NCBI GenBank assembly: GCA_007844125.1
Contig: CM017567.1
Location: 35,933,885-35,997,884 of the forward strand
Direction: 5' to 3'
Length of the DNA stretch: 64,000 nt
From: Sinonovacula constricta
Taxonomy: Eukaryota; Mollusca; Bivalvia; Cardiida; Solecurtidae
Shown: piece by piece, positions 1 to 12,700 of the stretch
Layout of the letters: the number at the start of each line of letters is the position of its first letter
How positions within the stretch are numbered: position 1 is the first letter of the stretch
Made by a program: the position numbers and the translations under genes
The notes under the pieces: model-generated
Databases searched by the model: none
The model's input: only the letters and a program-made list of their open reading frames with translations
What the model was told of the DNA's origin: nothing

Positions 1-795
1 CACCTGTGCAAGACATCCCTTTGAAAATTATAGGAATTGTTATTTGTAAGAGTTTTGCTCAGAAAAATAACAAAGGGCAATAACTCCATAATAAACAAAG
101 CAGTTTCTCCTTCTTCATGCACAACTCTATATTAATATCAATCATCCATGCAAGAATTAATAGTTTCAAATAGATAACAAAAGACAAGCACACATGAATT
201 TGCTAAAATAAAAAATAAAAAAATAAAAAGGGAAATAACCCTGGAACTGCTTATGCAATATGATTTATCCGACCTTTATTTACATCAATAGCAATCATTC
301 ATGCTAGTATAATATCATAAAGGAGGTCTTTGCTTGCACAAAAAAACTAACAAAGTGGAATAACTCCAGAATGGACAATGCCATCTCAATGATGTCATAT
401 TCATATACAACAGCACATTATAAATATGGGTATAAATCATCCATGCAAATATGAAACAATTGTGGTGTGTAATTTAGGAGAAGTGAGCTGCAAAAGAAAC
501 TGCTAACAGATAGATGAACAGACAGACGTACATTCTAACAAATGAATACTATGTGACTTCAATATTGTAGCCACCTTAAAAAAATAGAGCCAAATAACAG
601 CTCAGTGAATAATGACTAAAGAGAAAACCTTTTGCTCCCCTTGCCCCCATTGAATCCATTTTTCAGCTTGGACTGAAAGAGAGATAAATGACATGTGCAA
701 TACAACTAACTGACTCTTCTCTGTGCTGGACACTTAAAAGAAAAAGATGAATGAGACTTTGAAGAATTATTAAGTAAGATAACAACTATACTTAC
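1..795. other. Intron DNA of gene A, no gene seen
   Basis: Lies between exon 10 and the off-window exon 11. It contains repeated motifs of the type GGGCAATAACTCC (about 75 and, variant, 356), which recur in the B copy at about 33670 and 33980, so the stretch is probably an old interspersed repeat. No open frame of interest. Confidence 0.5.
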
Positions 796-3700
796 TTGCT
801 CTCTTCGTCAGGAGCTGATAAGGCATATCGGAGGCCGATGAAGAAGAAGGAATATTTCGGCCTAATTGGTTCTGACCTCCGCCTGTTCGCTCTATAGCTA
901 GGTTCAAGTTGTTGTCATCTAGACTCTCGAAGTCGGATTTGTACGGTGGTGGGGGTGAAGAAGGCCTTTCCCCTGGATTGTTTGCACCTACTGGGGTTTT
1001 CAGAGAAAGTTATGATTTTATAACAGTGGAATAAATTTGATTAAACATTTTTATGACGTTTCTTACTTAGAATGCTCATTATAAGCCCAAATCTCTTAAT
1101 GTCCCCACCGGACCTGGAAGCATAATCCGTAGAACGTTGGCTTCAAGTAAGGGAGGCCAAGGTTTCAATCCTGGGCCATGACATAGTCGTTAAAAATGGA
1201 AGTGGTATAGCTTCCTTGCTAACGCTCAAGCAAATGGATGAGTAGTTCCACGACTGGTTTACCCAATGTCAGGATAATGTTACTTGGAGTGGTATCATGC
1301 CAGGTGTTCACGGCATTCTATACACAGTGGAGACAGCACTATATTTGCTTCAAGTGGACACCGTCTCCAGATAAGTGACATACTGTTGGTAGGACAATAA
1401 ACCCAAAAAACATAAACAAAACTTAATGTCCCAAATCAAGTGTCAATTAATGCAATAGAGAACCATATACACAAGTAGCTGGCAAAGGTTCATTATGATC
1501 TGTCCTTTGAAGCAAACTGTAACCAAACAGTTGCAAACCAGTTTGAAATACTGTACACATGCCTGCTGTCGCACTCAGAGGTGTCAAAGCATCTTGTAAA
1601 AAAGGCCATCTAATTAAGTCTGGGTCCATAATTTCTTTAAAGACAGGTCTGTTATCCAGTCTGGTGATCTAATTCAGTGCAATCCGAACATTCGTAACAT
1701 TTCTAATATATAATATATGGGAAGAATGTTATAGTCAAAGTGGCCTGTATACTTGTTAAATTGCAATCTTACATATGATTAGGCTGTTTGTAAAATGGCT
1801 GCATAAAATGATGAAGAAGAATAATTCCTATTATGACAAAAAAGATAAAAAAATGGCACAAGTAATCAATGTAAAAGAATTGAACAACAAAACATGTTAC
1901 AATCTGTTTTTGACCAACTCACTCATAAATTTGCCAATATTTTCATTGCCTGTGTCTGAGTTTCAGTTGGAGCACAAATCTGCATACAAAGAGGTCATAC
2001 CAGCGGACTTGTGGTGTGGTGTGGGTTCTACCCAGACATCTGTCTGGGGCCCTCCAACCACAAAATTAGCTGGACATTACTATAATGATACTTACTGTGA
2101 GGCTGCAAGTAAATTTTAAACAAAAACAAAACAAAAAAACTCAACTCACCCAATGCAGCATTATCTACAAGAGTCCTGTATACGCCATGAAGTCCGCATT
2201 GTAGAAGCCATTTGCCAAGTTCAAACACTGTGTGATTTCTGTCAGCTAAAAGGTCTAGTAATTCAGCCCCGGGTTCATCTGACTTCCCTACAAAGTTACA
2301 AAACTAATGAGATACAGTGAGTGGATAGTCTCCCCTGAATAATCTCTAAATCCAAGTAGGTCCTTTTATTTGGATTACTAGGTTTTTATGCTTTACTCTA
2401 AGGTGTGTAGTTTTTGCCGTTCTTATGATACTTATGAGGTAAACCATAATTAACAGGCAACCCCATTTTCTTTTTTAAATAACCTATTTCGATAAGTATG
2501 TCAAAAGTTTTAAAGCTTCAATTTATGCAATAGTAAAAAGTTTCACTGTTTGTAATTGCACCTACAGAAAAATAAAAGGCAATAAAGTCAAAGATTTTCA
2601 ACTAAAATAACATAAATACTATTGTGACTACATCAGATATTGTCTAACAAGGGAGACAATTTTCATTTTAACAATGTATCCCATTTGAGTATATCTTGTC
2701 TTTCTATAGGTAACACCAATGTTAAAAAATCAGAAAAAATGTCAGAAACATGTTTTCTTTAGCAGGTAACCCCACTTCTGTTCTTTGACAATGGAGGAAG
2801 TAAAGGAAAAATAATCACAAGCAGACACCTGTTCCCCATCTGCTCTACAGTTACTTTGATTTGATTGGATAATAAAATACAAAAGTTTAAAACAGCCATG
2901 AAACAGTCCTTGACTTTGTATTCATTATTTATTTGTAAAATTGTTAAATAATGAAATATATGTACATTAAATTAATATATAAATTAATTACTTACCATTA
3001 TTCACTTTCTATTTCAATTACTTGAGTTTGAGAAACAGGTTGTAAATATTCTAAATACGCATTGTATGTATGTCCATTGCATGATTTCAGAAATAAAAGA
3101 CCAAATGGTGAGATCTTAGCTAAAATTGCTGAGGAAGGAGTGATTAAATGCTGAGATAGAAAGTAAAATCTAATTTTGTTGCATGAATGTATGAATGACA
3201 TACTCAAATTGAGCTGGTCTTTCCTGGACACCTGGACTTCTCTGGTTTCCCTTATTAGCACATCCCAAGCAACTCTATTGTGTTCAATAGAGAACACCTC
3301 TAATGCTCTAGCAAGCACTTCAAAGGCATGGGATTGTAGCATAGATATGCCCACAGCTGAAATATTTTACAAAATATTTTAATTTTACGGAACATTTTTC
3401 AAACTTAGTCCAGGTTAGCATTTAAAGGTTGGGGTGCCTGTGGCATAGTTGTAGTGTTACCAACTTGTAACTCCTCTGACTGCCTAGCTTCTCATCCCAG
3501 TTGGTTCAAGTCTAGTTTGGAGCGAAGGACTAAGGCCCACATTCACCAACAATTCTTAAGCCTAAGTCATGACTTAAGCCAAAGTAACAATTTTCATACC
3601 AACAAAAGTAAGTTTATTTATGAAGTTTAAATGTGACTTTAAGCTGAAAGTAGCAAAGTTAAAGTGTCATGCAAAAATTAGCTAAATAAATTAGCTAAAC

Positions 3701-6700
3701 ATTTAGCTAAATACATAATATAGATATTGTTGATTGAAATCCATGACTTGAACAATTCTTACTTAAGAATGGCTGGTGAATAGGGGCCTTAATGTGGAAG
3801 GTCTTCCAGCTGACCTTGGTGTACTGATAGATCTACTCTGAACTTCTGTCAAGGTCTTTCTTTACCAAATAGCTAAGTCATTTTAATGAAAACAATTGAC
3901 TGCTGTGATGTATTTAAACAAAAAAGTAAACAAAGTGAGAAACTGTGTGTAAGCCTATACAGTTATGTTTACTGGGATAATCATCCCACCAACAGTATTT
4001 CAGTTACTTGCAGATAGTAAAACCAGCGCAGACAGAGCCTGTACAGTTAATATCTTTGTTAAATCTTTTAGAATCACAAAATTTGCACCAAAACAAGGAT
4101 GGTTATTATGGCAATATCAAAATATTATTGATGAAGGAAAACTTTGGAAGAATATCAGAGTAGAACCACTGATGTGCTGCAGGATATATGCATGGCCTTA
4201 TATAGTTGTATCTGAGTAAATAGAATGAAAATGAGGGGTTAATAATTCATCATTTTAACTGCCTTCTAGCATATTTTACACTCTTTAAGCACCCATGTAA
4301 GCCCTTTGACAACTTGCAGGCAGTAACTGGTGGGTTTGTCATCTTTTTATGTAATGCATCGTTGCAGTATGTTTGTCACTACCACAGATAACTGGCATGT
4401 GAATAACTTTATCTTGTGATTTTCCCAATTTTAATATATGTTGCAATGCTAAAAATCATATTTTTATATTTTGACATTACCTGGTAATTGTTCATTCACA
4501 GGAGGCATGAGGTCTGAAAATGAAAATTTTCTTTTATTCATACATGTGTCATTACAATTGATTAATTTTATGTGAAAAGAAAGGAAAAGTCATATTGTTA
4601 AAAACCTGTCACAGATCACAATAATCAAATGTTTATATAAACACTTGTTAAGGATATGGTGGATGCAAATGTGATTAAAAGTGCAACACATAACAATATT
4701 ATTATTAGAATATTAAAATACAATCCCTATCACAGTGCACAAGTTATCCAGGCTATCATGTGATGCAACAAAAATAGGGCAAAACCTACTCTCCTGCAGT
4801 TAAGTCGGTAATCCAGTATTCGATCTCAAACCTTAACATTCTGCTTTTATCCACCACATTAAAGGCAAAATTGTACAGTTTGTGAAGGGATGGATCATCA
4901 AAAAAATAAATGGCAGTTTATCTCCACTGGTTATCATTGTCTCAAAATGTGACCATTTTTCCTAAGCAATGAAAACCACAATGCTTGTAGCACTTATCTT
5001 TTAATGTCAAGGTGACTGCACTTAATGACACAGTTTAAGAAAGACAGAAGTTTTTACTACTTTTATAACAAAGACCTATACAAACAAAGATTGGACAAGA
5101 TGGTTTGGACACAGGGTCTGAAAGGAGTGTGATGACTGGGTCTGGAAAGTATGGGACAACGGGCAAACTCTTGGAGTGAGGCCATAAGATTGGTCCAAGA
5201 AACTGTGGTAGAGCACCATGGTCCAAGAAACTGTGGTAGGCCACCATGGTTAAAAAAACTGTGTTAGAGCACCATGGTACAAGAAACTGTGGTAGAGCAC
5301 CATGGTCCAAGAAACTGTGGTAGGCCACTATGGTTAAAAAAACTGTGTTAGAGCACCATGGTCCAAGAAACTGTGGTAGGCCACCATGGTCCAAGAAACT
5401 GTGGTAGGCCACTATGGTTAAAAAAACTGTGTTAGAGCACCATGGTCCAAGAAACTGTGGTAGGCCACCATGGTTAAAAAAAACTGTGTTAGAGCACCAT
5501 GGTCCAAGAAACTGTGGTAGGCCGCCATGGTCCAAGAAACTGTGGTAGAGCACCATGGTCCAAGAAACTGTGGTAGGCCACCATGGTACAAGAAACTGTG
5601 GTAGAGCACCATGGTCCAAGAAACTGTGGTAGGCCACCATGGTTAAAAAAACTGTGGTAGAGCACCATGGTCCAAGAAACTGTGGTAGGCCACCATGGTC
5701 CAAGAAACTGTGGTAGGCCACCATGGTCCATGAAACTGTGTTAGAGCACAATGGTCCAAGAAACTGTGTTAGAGCACAATGGTCCAAGAAACTGTGGTAG
5801 GCCACCATGGTCCATGAAACTGTGTTAGAGCACAATGGTCCAAGAAACTGTGTTAGAGCACAATGGTCCAAGAAACTGTGGTAGGCCACCATGGTCCATG
5901 AAACTGTGTTAGAGCACCATGGTCCAAGAAACTGTGGTAGGCCACCATGGTCCAAGAAACTGTGGTAGGCCACCATGGTCCATGAAACTGTGGTAGAGCA
6001 CCATGGTCCAAGAAACTGTGGTAGGCCACCAAGGTCCAAGCAACTGTGGTAGGCCACCATGGCCCAAGAAACTGGCAGGCCACCATGGTCCAAGAAACTG
6101 TGGTAAAGCACCATGGTCCAAGAAACTGGTAGAGCACCATGGTCCAAGAAACTGTGGTAGGCCACCATGGTCCAAGAAACTGTGGTAGAGCACCATGGTC
6201 CAAGAAACTGGTAGAGCACCATGGTCCAAGAAACTGTGGTAGGCCACCATGGTCCAAGAAACTGGTAGAGCACCATGGTCCAAGAAACTGTGGTAGAGCA
6301 CCATGGTCCAAGAAACTGGTAGAGCACCATGGTCCAAGAAACTGTGGTAGGCCACCATGGTCCAAGAAACTGTGGTAGGCCACCATGGTCCAAGAAACTG
6401 TGGAAGGCCATCATGGTCCAAGAAAGTATGGTAGGCCACCATGGTCCAAGAAACTGGTAGAGCACCATGGTCCAAGAAACTGTGGTAGGCCATCATGGTC
6501 CAAGAAACTGTGGTAGGCCACCATCATAAGGAGCTTACATGGAGCCTAAATGCAGTGATTCTTTTACAACTTTATGATCATGGGTCCTAGAACACACTAG
6601 ATTGAAGACCTATGAGTCCAAAAATTTAAAAATTTAAACTGCATAGATATAAACCTACGAGTCCAAACATTTAAAAATTTAATTTGTATAGATATTAACA

Positions 6701-9700
6701 CAATCAATTAATATCTAGGCTATGTTTTATATGTACTTAACACTTTTTATCTTATTTTAGCATAAATTCCATTGTTTTGCTCTTTTCAATTCCTGATTTA
6801 TTCTGTCTTTTGCCTTTTTTCCATTTGGAAAGTTTCAATACATTCAAGTCACTGAGACTAGGACCCAACTCTCCCAATTCATGACGAAATTCCAGCAATA
6901 ACTCAATCTCACTAAAGTCAGATAGCAGAGCAATTTTCAGGATATGATTTTAATCAGATTGGCAGTTACTTAAACATCAATAAAGCTATGTCTTAGGTTA
7001 CCAGCCAGTACAAAGCTTTCGATAAAATTGTGACAGCTTTATCTTGTTTAGAATCTGGTTTTTGATTGCATTGTTTTGTCAGGTCTTCTCCTTTTCTTCA
7101 TCGGTCTCATTTTGCAGATGGCAAAGAGCAGACGACATGAAAAAGGAAGTAATATACCTTCACACCGTTTATTTGTAAAAATGTCACAACGAATGCCATT
7201 GGTTATTAGATAATAGTTTATCCAATCATAACAGTTGAACACTGGACTCGCTACTAGTACAATACATGGGTCCCACAATTGCACATAAAATGCAACTCTG
7301 CATCCTCAGCAACATTATTGCATCCCCACCACAGGACACAGATGGAAGAAATCATTGTACTTAGCAAGCTTGGTGTACCGAAGGTCCTGTGTTTTTAAAT
7401 TTCTTTTCGTGAAGACTGACTAATGTCTGATTAGAAGCATCATCAAACTGCAAGGGCAGCCGAAAGATTGCTCACAATTTTTTTTTCCCTCTACTGAGAT
7501 TTTAATGTATTTGACAAATGGTTTAGTAGTTAAAAGATTGGTTACTGGCATGTCTATGGGTAAAATTATATAAAACAAGAAGGTTTTCAAAAAACCTGAT
7601 TGGTTAAGATTTAAAGTTTGAAATTAGATCTGACCAATTACAGACAAGAGAATGCTTTAAGACTGGGATTTTGATCTTTATAATATCAGCCCCTTAATGA
7701 ACAACACTAGTTCTAGATTGTTCTGGTTCCTTCTTCAAATAACAGCATTGTAATTTAATGCCAGAGTGTTCCTATTGCTGTATGTGAAAAAATGTTATAA
7801 ATAGGGTTTTCAAGTAAAATCTATGGGAAAGAAAATACCTTAGTTCTATAAATAAAACCTATGATATGCAGCTTTAACATTCATATGTTTGCTAATTCAA
7901 TAAAGTTTGATTTAACCAGATATGCACATTTGATTAAAAAATAAAAAATAAAATAATGAATAATTAATAAATGGATATATATTATACAGGGGCAAATGAA
8001 GTTAAAATCTTTGTTGTGCAAGTTAATAAAGGGTTAATTGATTATATTCCTGGACCTTGTTCTAGGTTGCTGTCAGGTGATGATGCATGTTGGGGTTGTG
8101 GTGGTTGTGGAAGCTGCTGCTGTTGTTGATTAATTTGTAGACGCTGCGGCAACTGCTGTTGTTGCGGTTTCAGCATGTCTTCTTCAGATCCTAAAACCAT
8201 TAGTGATATTTTAATTAAAATAACCAAGGCATAGATGATCTGACGTGATGTTGTCATTTAATACAAACATTTATTAAACGAGTTCAGGAAAAGTAATAGT
8301 AAGCGAGCATATGGCGAGCTTGCCATCATTTTTCCTGGACGACTTTTATAAATGTTTGTATCAAATGATAATAAGTGTCAGATTCTTGTTATCACATGAT
8401 TTTAGTCGCCAATATAAGATTGTATGAAATTTTAACTGCCATATTTGGTGAAATAGTGGTATGAGTCGATCTGCATTATGATGACGTCCATGACGACATC
8501 CATGAAAAACTGCATTACATTAGTGTAATATCAGAAAATATGTAATGGGTGTATTGAATGGTAATTGAGGAGAATCATATAAAAATATATATATCAGAAA
8601 ATATGTAATGGGTGTATTGAATGGAAAACGAGGGAAATCATATAAAAAAAATAATATCATAAAATATGTTATGGGTGTATTAAATGGAAAACGAGAGGAA
8701 TCTTATAAAGAAACAAGAGGGCCACGATGGCCCTTAATTGCTCACCTGATGACACAGGCTTTAAGAAGGCTCAAATCTGGCATGTAATTAAGAATTATTT
8801 ACTTTAGAAATCTTTGGTAAAGATTGGACCATTAGTGTGGCTACTGGGTTGATAACATGTTCTAGAATTTTACCAAGTAACCTACTGAATCCACATGACT
8901 CACTTCAAAACATATGTAAGATTTCATACTGGCAAACATGCTGGCCAAGTTTGGTGAAGATTGGGCCATAAATGGGGCCTCTAGTGTGTTCACAAGCTTT
9001 TTCTAAGATTTGACCTAGTGACCTACTTTTTGAGCCCACGTGACCCAATAATATACTCATCCAAGATTTCATGCAGACAAACATTCTGACAAAGTTTAAT
9101 GAAGATTGGGCTATAAATGTGGCCTCTAGTGTGCTCACAAGCTTTTTCTAAGATTTGACCTACCTACTTTTTGATCCCACGTGACCCAGTTATGAACTCA
9201 TCCATGATTTCATGCAGACAAATATTCTGACCAAGTTTGGTGAAGATTAGGCTATAAATGTGGTCTCTAGTGTGTTCACACGTTTTCCCTATAATTTGAC
9301 CTAGTGACCTACTTTTTGACCCCAGGTGACCCAATAATGAACTTATCCAAGGTTTCATGCAGACAAACATTCTGACCAAGTTTGATGAAGATTGGATAAA
9401 AACTGTGGCCTCTAGTGTGGTCACAAGATAAAATGTTGAAGCAGTATCAGAAAAGCTCACACTGAGCAAAACACCTTGAGCACATTGTGCTCAGGTAAGC
9501 TAAAAAAGGGGAAATCATGTGATAAAATATCAAATGGTGTTGGATAAATCATCAAATAATTTTTTTATTCATCTGTCTCTCAGTAGTGAGTTCTAACCGT
9601 GGTTTGGGCAAAAATTTCGGAAAGTCTTCAAGTTGACCTGTGCATTGCCAGTGGATCTTCTATGTGTCCGTGGTTCTACCTTGAGATTTATCTGTGGTCT

Positions 9701-12700
9701 GCTATACTTCAATAGCTGGTCATTAAAGGTTTTCTAAAATAACATAAGATTCAAAATAAAACAAAAGTCCATATGTAAAGTTTTTTTAACAAGGTATTAA
9801 TATGGGTTGAAAACTCTTGCTTCACAAGGTGGCAAGTAAATTATATTTTACCAGATTTTGCAGAAGAATTTTGTTCTTGTGGATCTTCTTTCGATGGTTC
9901 CTTTTTGTGATTTGAAGGCCTGGCACAAGCTCCTCCATCATTGTTTCTGCCATCGGCATCATCATCATCATCACCACTATCATCATCACTAATTTCCTTC
10001 TACAAAATGTACAATATTTAAAAGTATGTAAAAAGGTAAAAAGGATCATGGGAATATGTGTGCAAGCAATACCTAAGGCACCGACAATTTTCACAAAAAC
10101 AACAACAACAACACTGAGTTTGGTAATTTCTTAAAAAATGTATGAATAAGTTATTATTTTCTTAAAATGATCAGGCATTTAAATGATAAACATTATCTGT
10201 TTCCCTGTGCAAATGTATTCAAAATTACAGATTTGCCTCTAAATCAATTAATAGTTTAAAGGAACTTGGTTGGTGGTTGGTGAAAGTTGCATTTTTAAGA
10301 TTGTATAAGATAAATCAAAAGCATTGCAACACTTTGCCTTATTTTTTAGGTCAACCAAGTACATTCAACAACATGGATCACTGTATTATATGTAAATGTG
10401 CTGCTCATCAAAATATTTTGTTGTATTAAGATTTATAAATCAAAGTAGTTGTGACACTTTGCCACTATTGTTTTTTCCAACCTAGTATCGGTACAAGTAT
10501 ATCTCCAACCTAAGATGGTAATGAAATTTTTATCTAAGGGACCTTGCCAAGACATCCTCCCCTATACCTGAAAAAAGACTGAGGGCAATAAACTGGTTTC
10601 AGATACAAAAATTGTTAGAGATACTTACAAGTTTCTTATTTATCCAGTCTTCCACAGCTTTCTTCTTCCCTTCCCTTTTCTCAAAATGACTACTGAAAAC
10701 ATGGAGTTATATACATGTAATATTCACATTATGATTTAATATACATGTTATATCCACATTATGATTTAATATACATGTTATATCCACATTATGATTTAAT
10801 ATACATGTTATATCCACATTATGATTTAATATACATGTTATATCCACATTATGATTTAATATACATGTTATATCCACATTATGATTTAATATACATGTTA
10901 TATCCACATTATGATTTAATATACATGTTATATCCACATTATGATTTAATATACATGTTATATCCACATTATGATTTAATATACATGTTATATCCACATT
11001 ATGATTTAATATACATGTTATATTCACATTATGATTTAATATACATGTAATATCCACATTATGATTTAATATACATGTAATATCCACATTATGATTTAAT
11101 ATACATGTTATATCCACATTATGATTTAATATACATGTTATATTCACATTATGATTTAATATACATGTAATATCCACATTATGATTTAATATACATGTTA
11201 TATCCACATTATGATTTAATATACATGTTATATTCACATTATGATTTAATATATGTGTTACATTCACATTATGATTTAATATATGTGTAACATTTACATA
11301 AGGATTTAATATATGTGTAACATTTACATTATGATTTAATATATGTGTAACAGTAACATAAGGATTTAATATATGTGTAACATTCACATAATGTTTAATA
11401 TATGTGTAATATTTACATTATGATTTAATATATGTGTAACATTTACATTATGATTTAATATATGTGTAACATTTACATTATGATTTAATGTATGTGTAAT
11501 ATTAACATCAGGATTTAATATATGTGTAAAATTTACAATAGGATTAAATATATGTGTATCATTTACATTATGATTTGACAATGCATGTTTTATTGTCACA
11601 AGTTAGGCTGACTAGATATATCCACATACATTTCTATCTTCTTATTTCTGATTAAAAATTACACATTTTTTTTTTATTGTTTAGAGATACATCACAGCGA
11701 CCAATTATGATCAATATAGCGATGCCCAGTTGTTTAGGTGGAGGAAGACCCCAGACAGTCTGGGTAGAACCAACGGTGCACCGCAAGTCAGATGGAAGAC
11801 CTTCCAACATTTAGTCCTTCACCCCAAACAGGACTCGAACCCATGCGGTGAGAGTTACAAATCGGCGAATCTACCTCTACGCTTTGAGCTATGAGCGCCC
11901 CATCGTTGAAGCCCAAGGCTACTGAAAATGCTTCAGTCCATTCATACACCAAGGGATTTTTAGCTATGTATCGCCGTATTAAGAGTTAAATTTAAATAGA
12001 TATCAAAACAACGCTTACATTTCCGCTACTGGTATGTGTGAGGGTAGCTAAGTATGTTTCTTACTCTTTAGTCAACTAAAATTTTGAGAAAATTATCTAA
12101 AATATTTTATCAACTCATCTATGCTTATTTTCAAATCATATACATGACATTGTGAAGACAATGTATATAAAGACAATTACTGACCACCACAGTAAGGACT
12201 CAAGGACTTTTCAATGGTCATTTTCATTTTATATTTCCCATTAATGTAAGTTATTTATGTTTCTTGGCTACGCTTACTGGGATTTGACAAGGCTAAATAG
12301 CATCAAATCCAAAAATAGAGAATACTGTGACAAGTTGTCTTTGGGTACAATGTTCTTTGAGCTGAATCCTACAAATAGGGAGTATTATGCATAGAGTTTG
12401 TGGAGATTTCGTGCTTACATAAATAGAATGTTGTTCATACCTGAAAATTTACCCACATGCCCTATGCTTAATATACCTAGTGAATGGTAGCATCATTGGC
12501 AGAATAGTACATTTGTATATGTCGGGTCAATGACTTAGAAAAGGTCTAAAAAAAACAACACAAGTACAAAAACTGGGAAACAGACTTTTGGCCCATGAAC
12601 GTTTGCCCCCCCCCCCCCCCCCCCCCCCCCCCCACCGTATGTGCACCCCAAATGTTTGTCCCCCTATCAAAAACAAAGACTGGGTGGTTGCACCCCTATT

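Noticed and set aside
5035..6468. A 477-codon minus-strand open frame rich in FLDHG, FLGPW and SWTM repeats
   Set aside because: It is the 28-bp minisatellite read through; three minus frames are all open and the ends fall in non-repeat DNA without signals.
8042..8056. Stop codon shortly after exon 5 in both copies, suggesting that exon 5 ends the gene
   Set aside because: The GT sites after CAAG (GTCCAG, GTTCAG) are weak, but splicing there joins exon 6 in phase in both copies, and later exons are clearly homologous and open. An alternative short transcript remains possible.
10707..11387. Long repetitive frames with ILNHNVDIT-type repeats (also 42439-44137)
   Set aside because: Produced by a 30-bp AT-rich minisatellite in an intron; no start context or exon boundaries.
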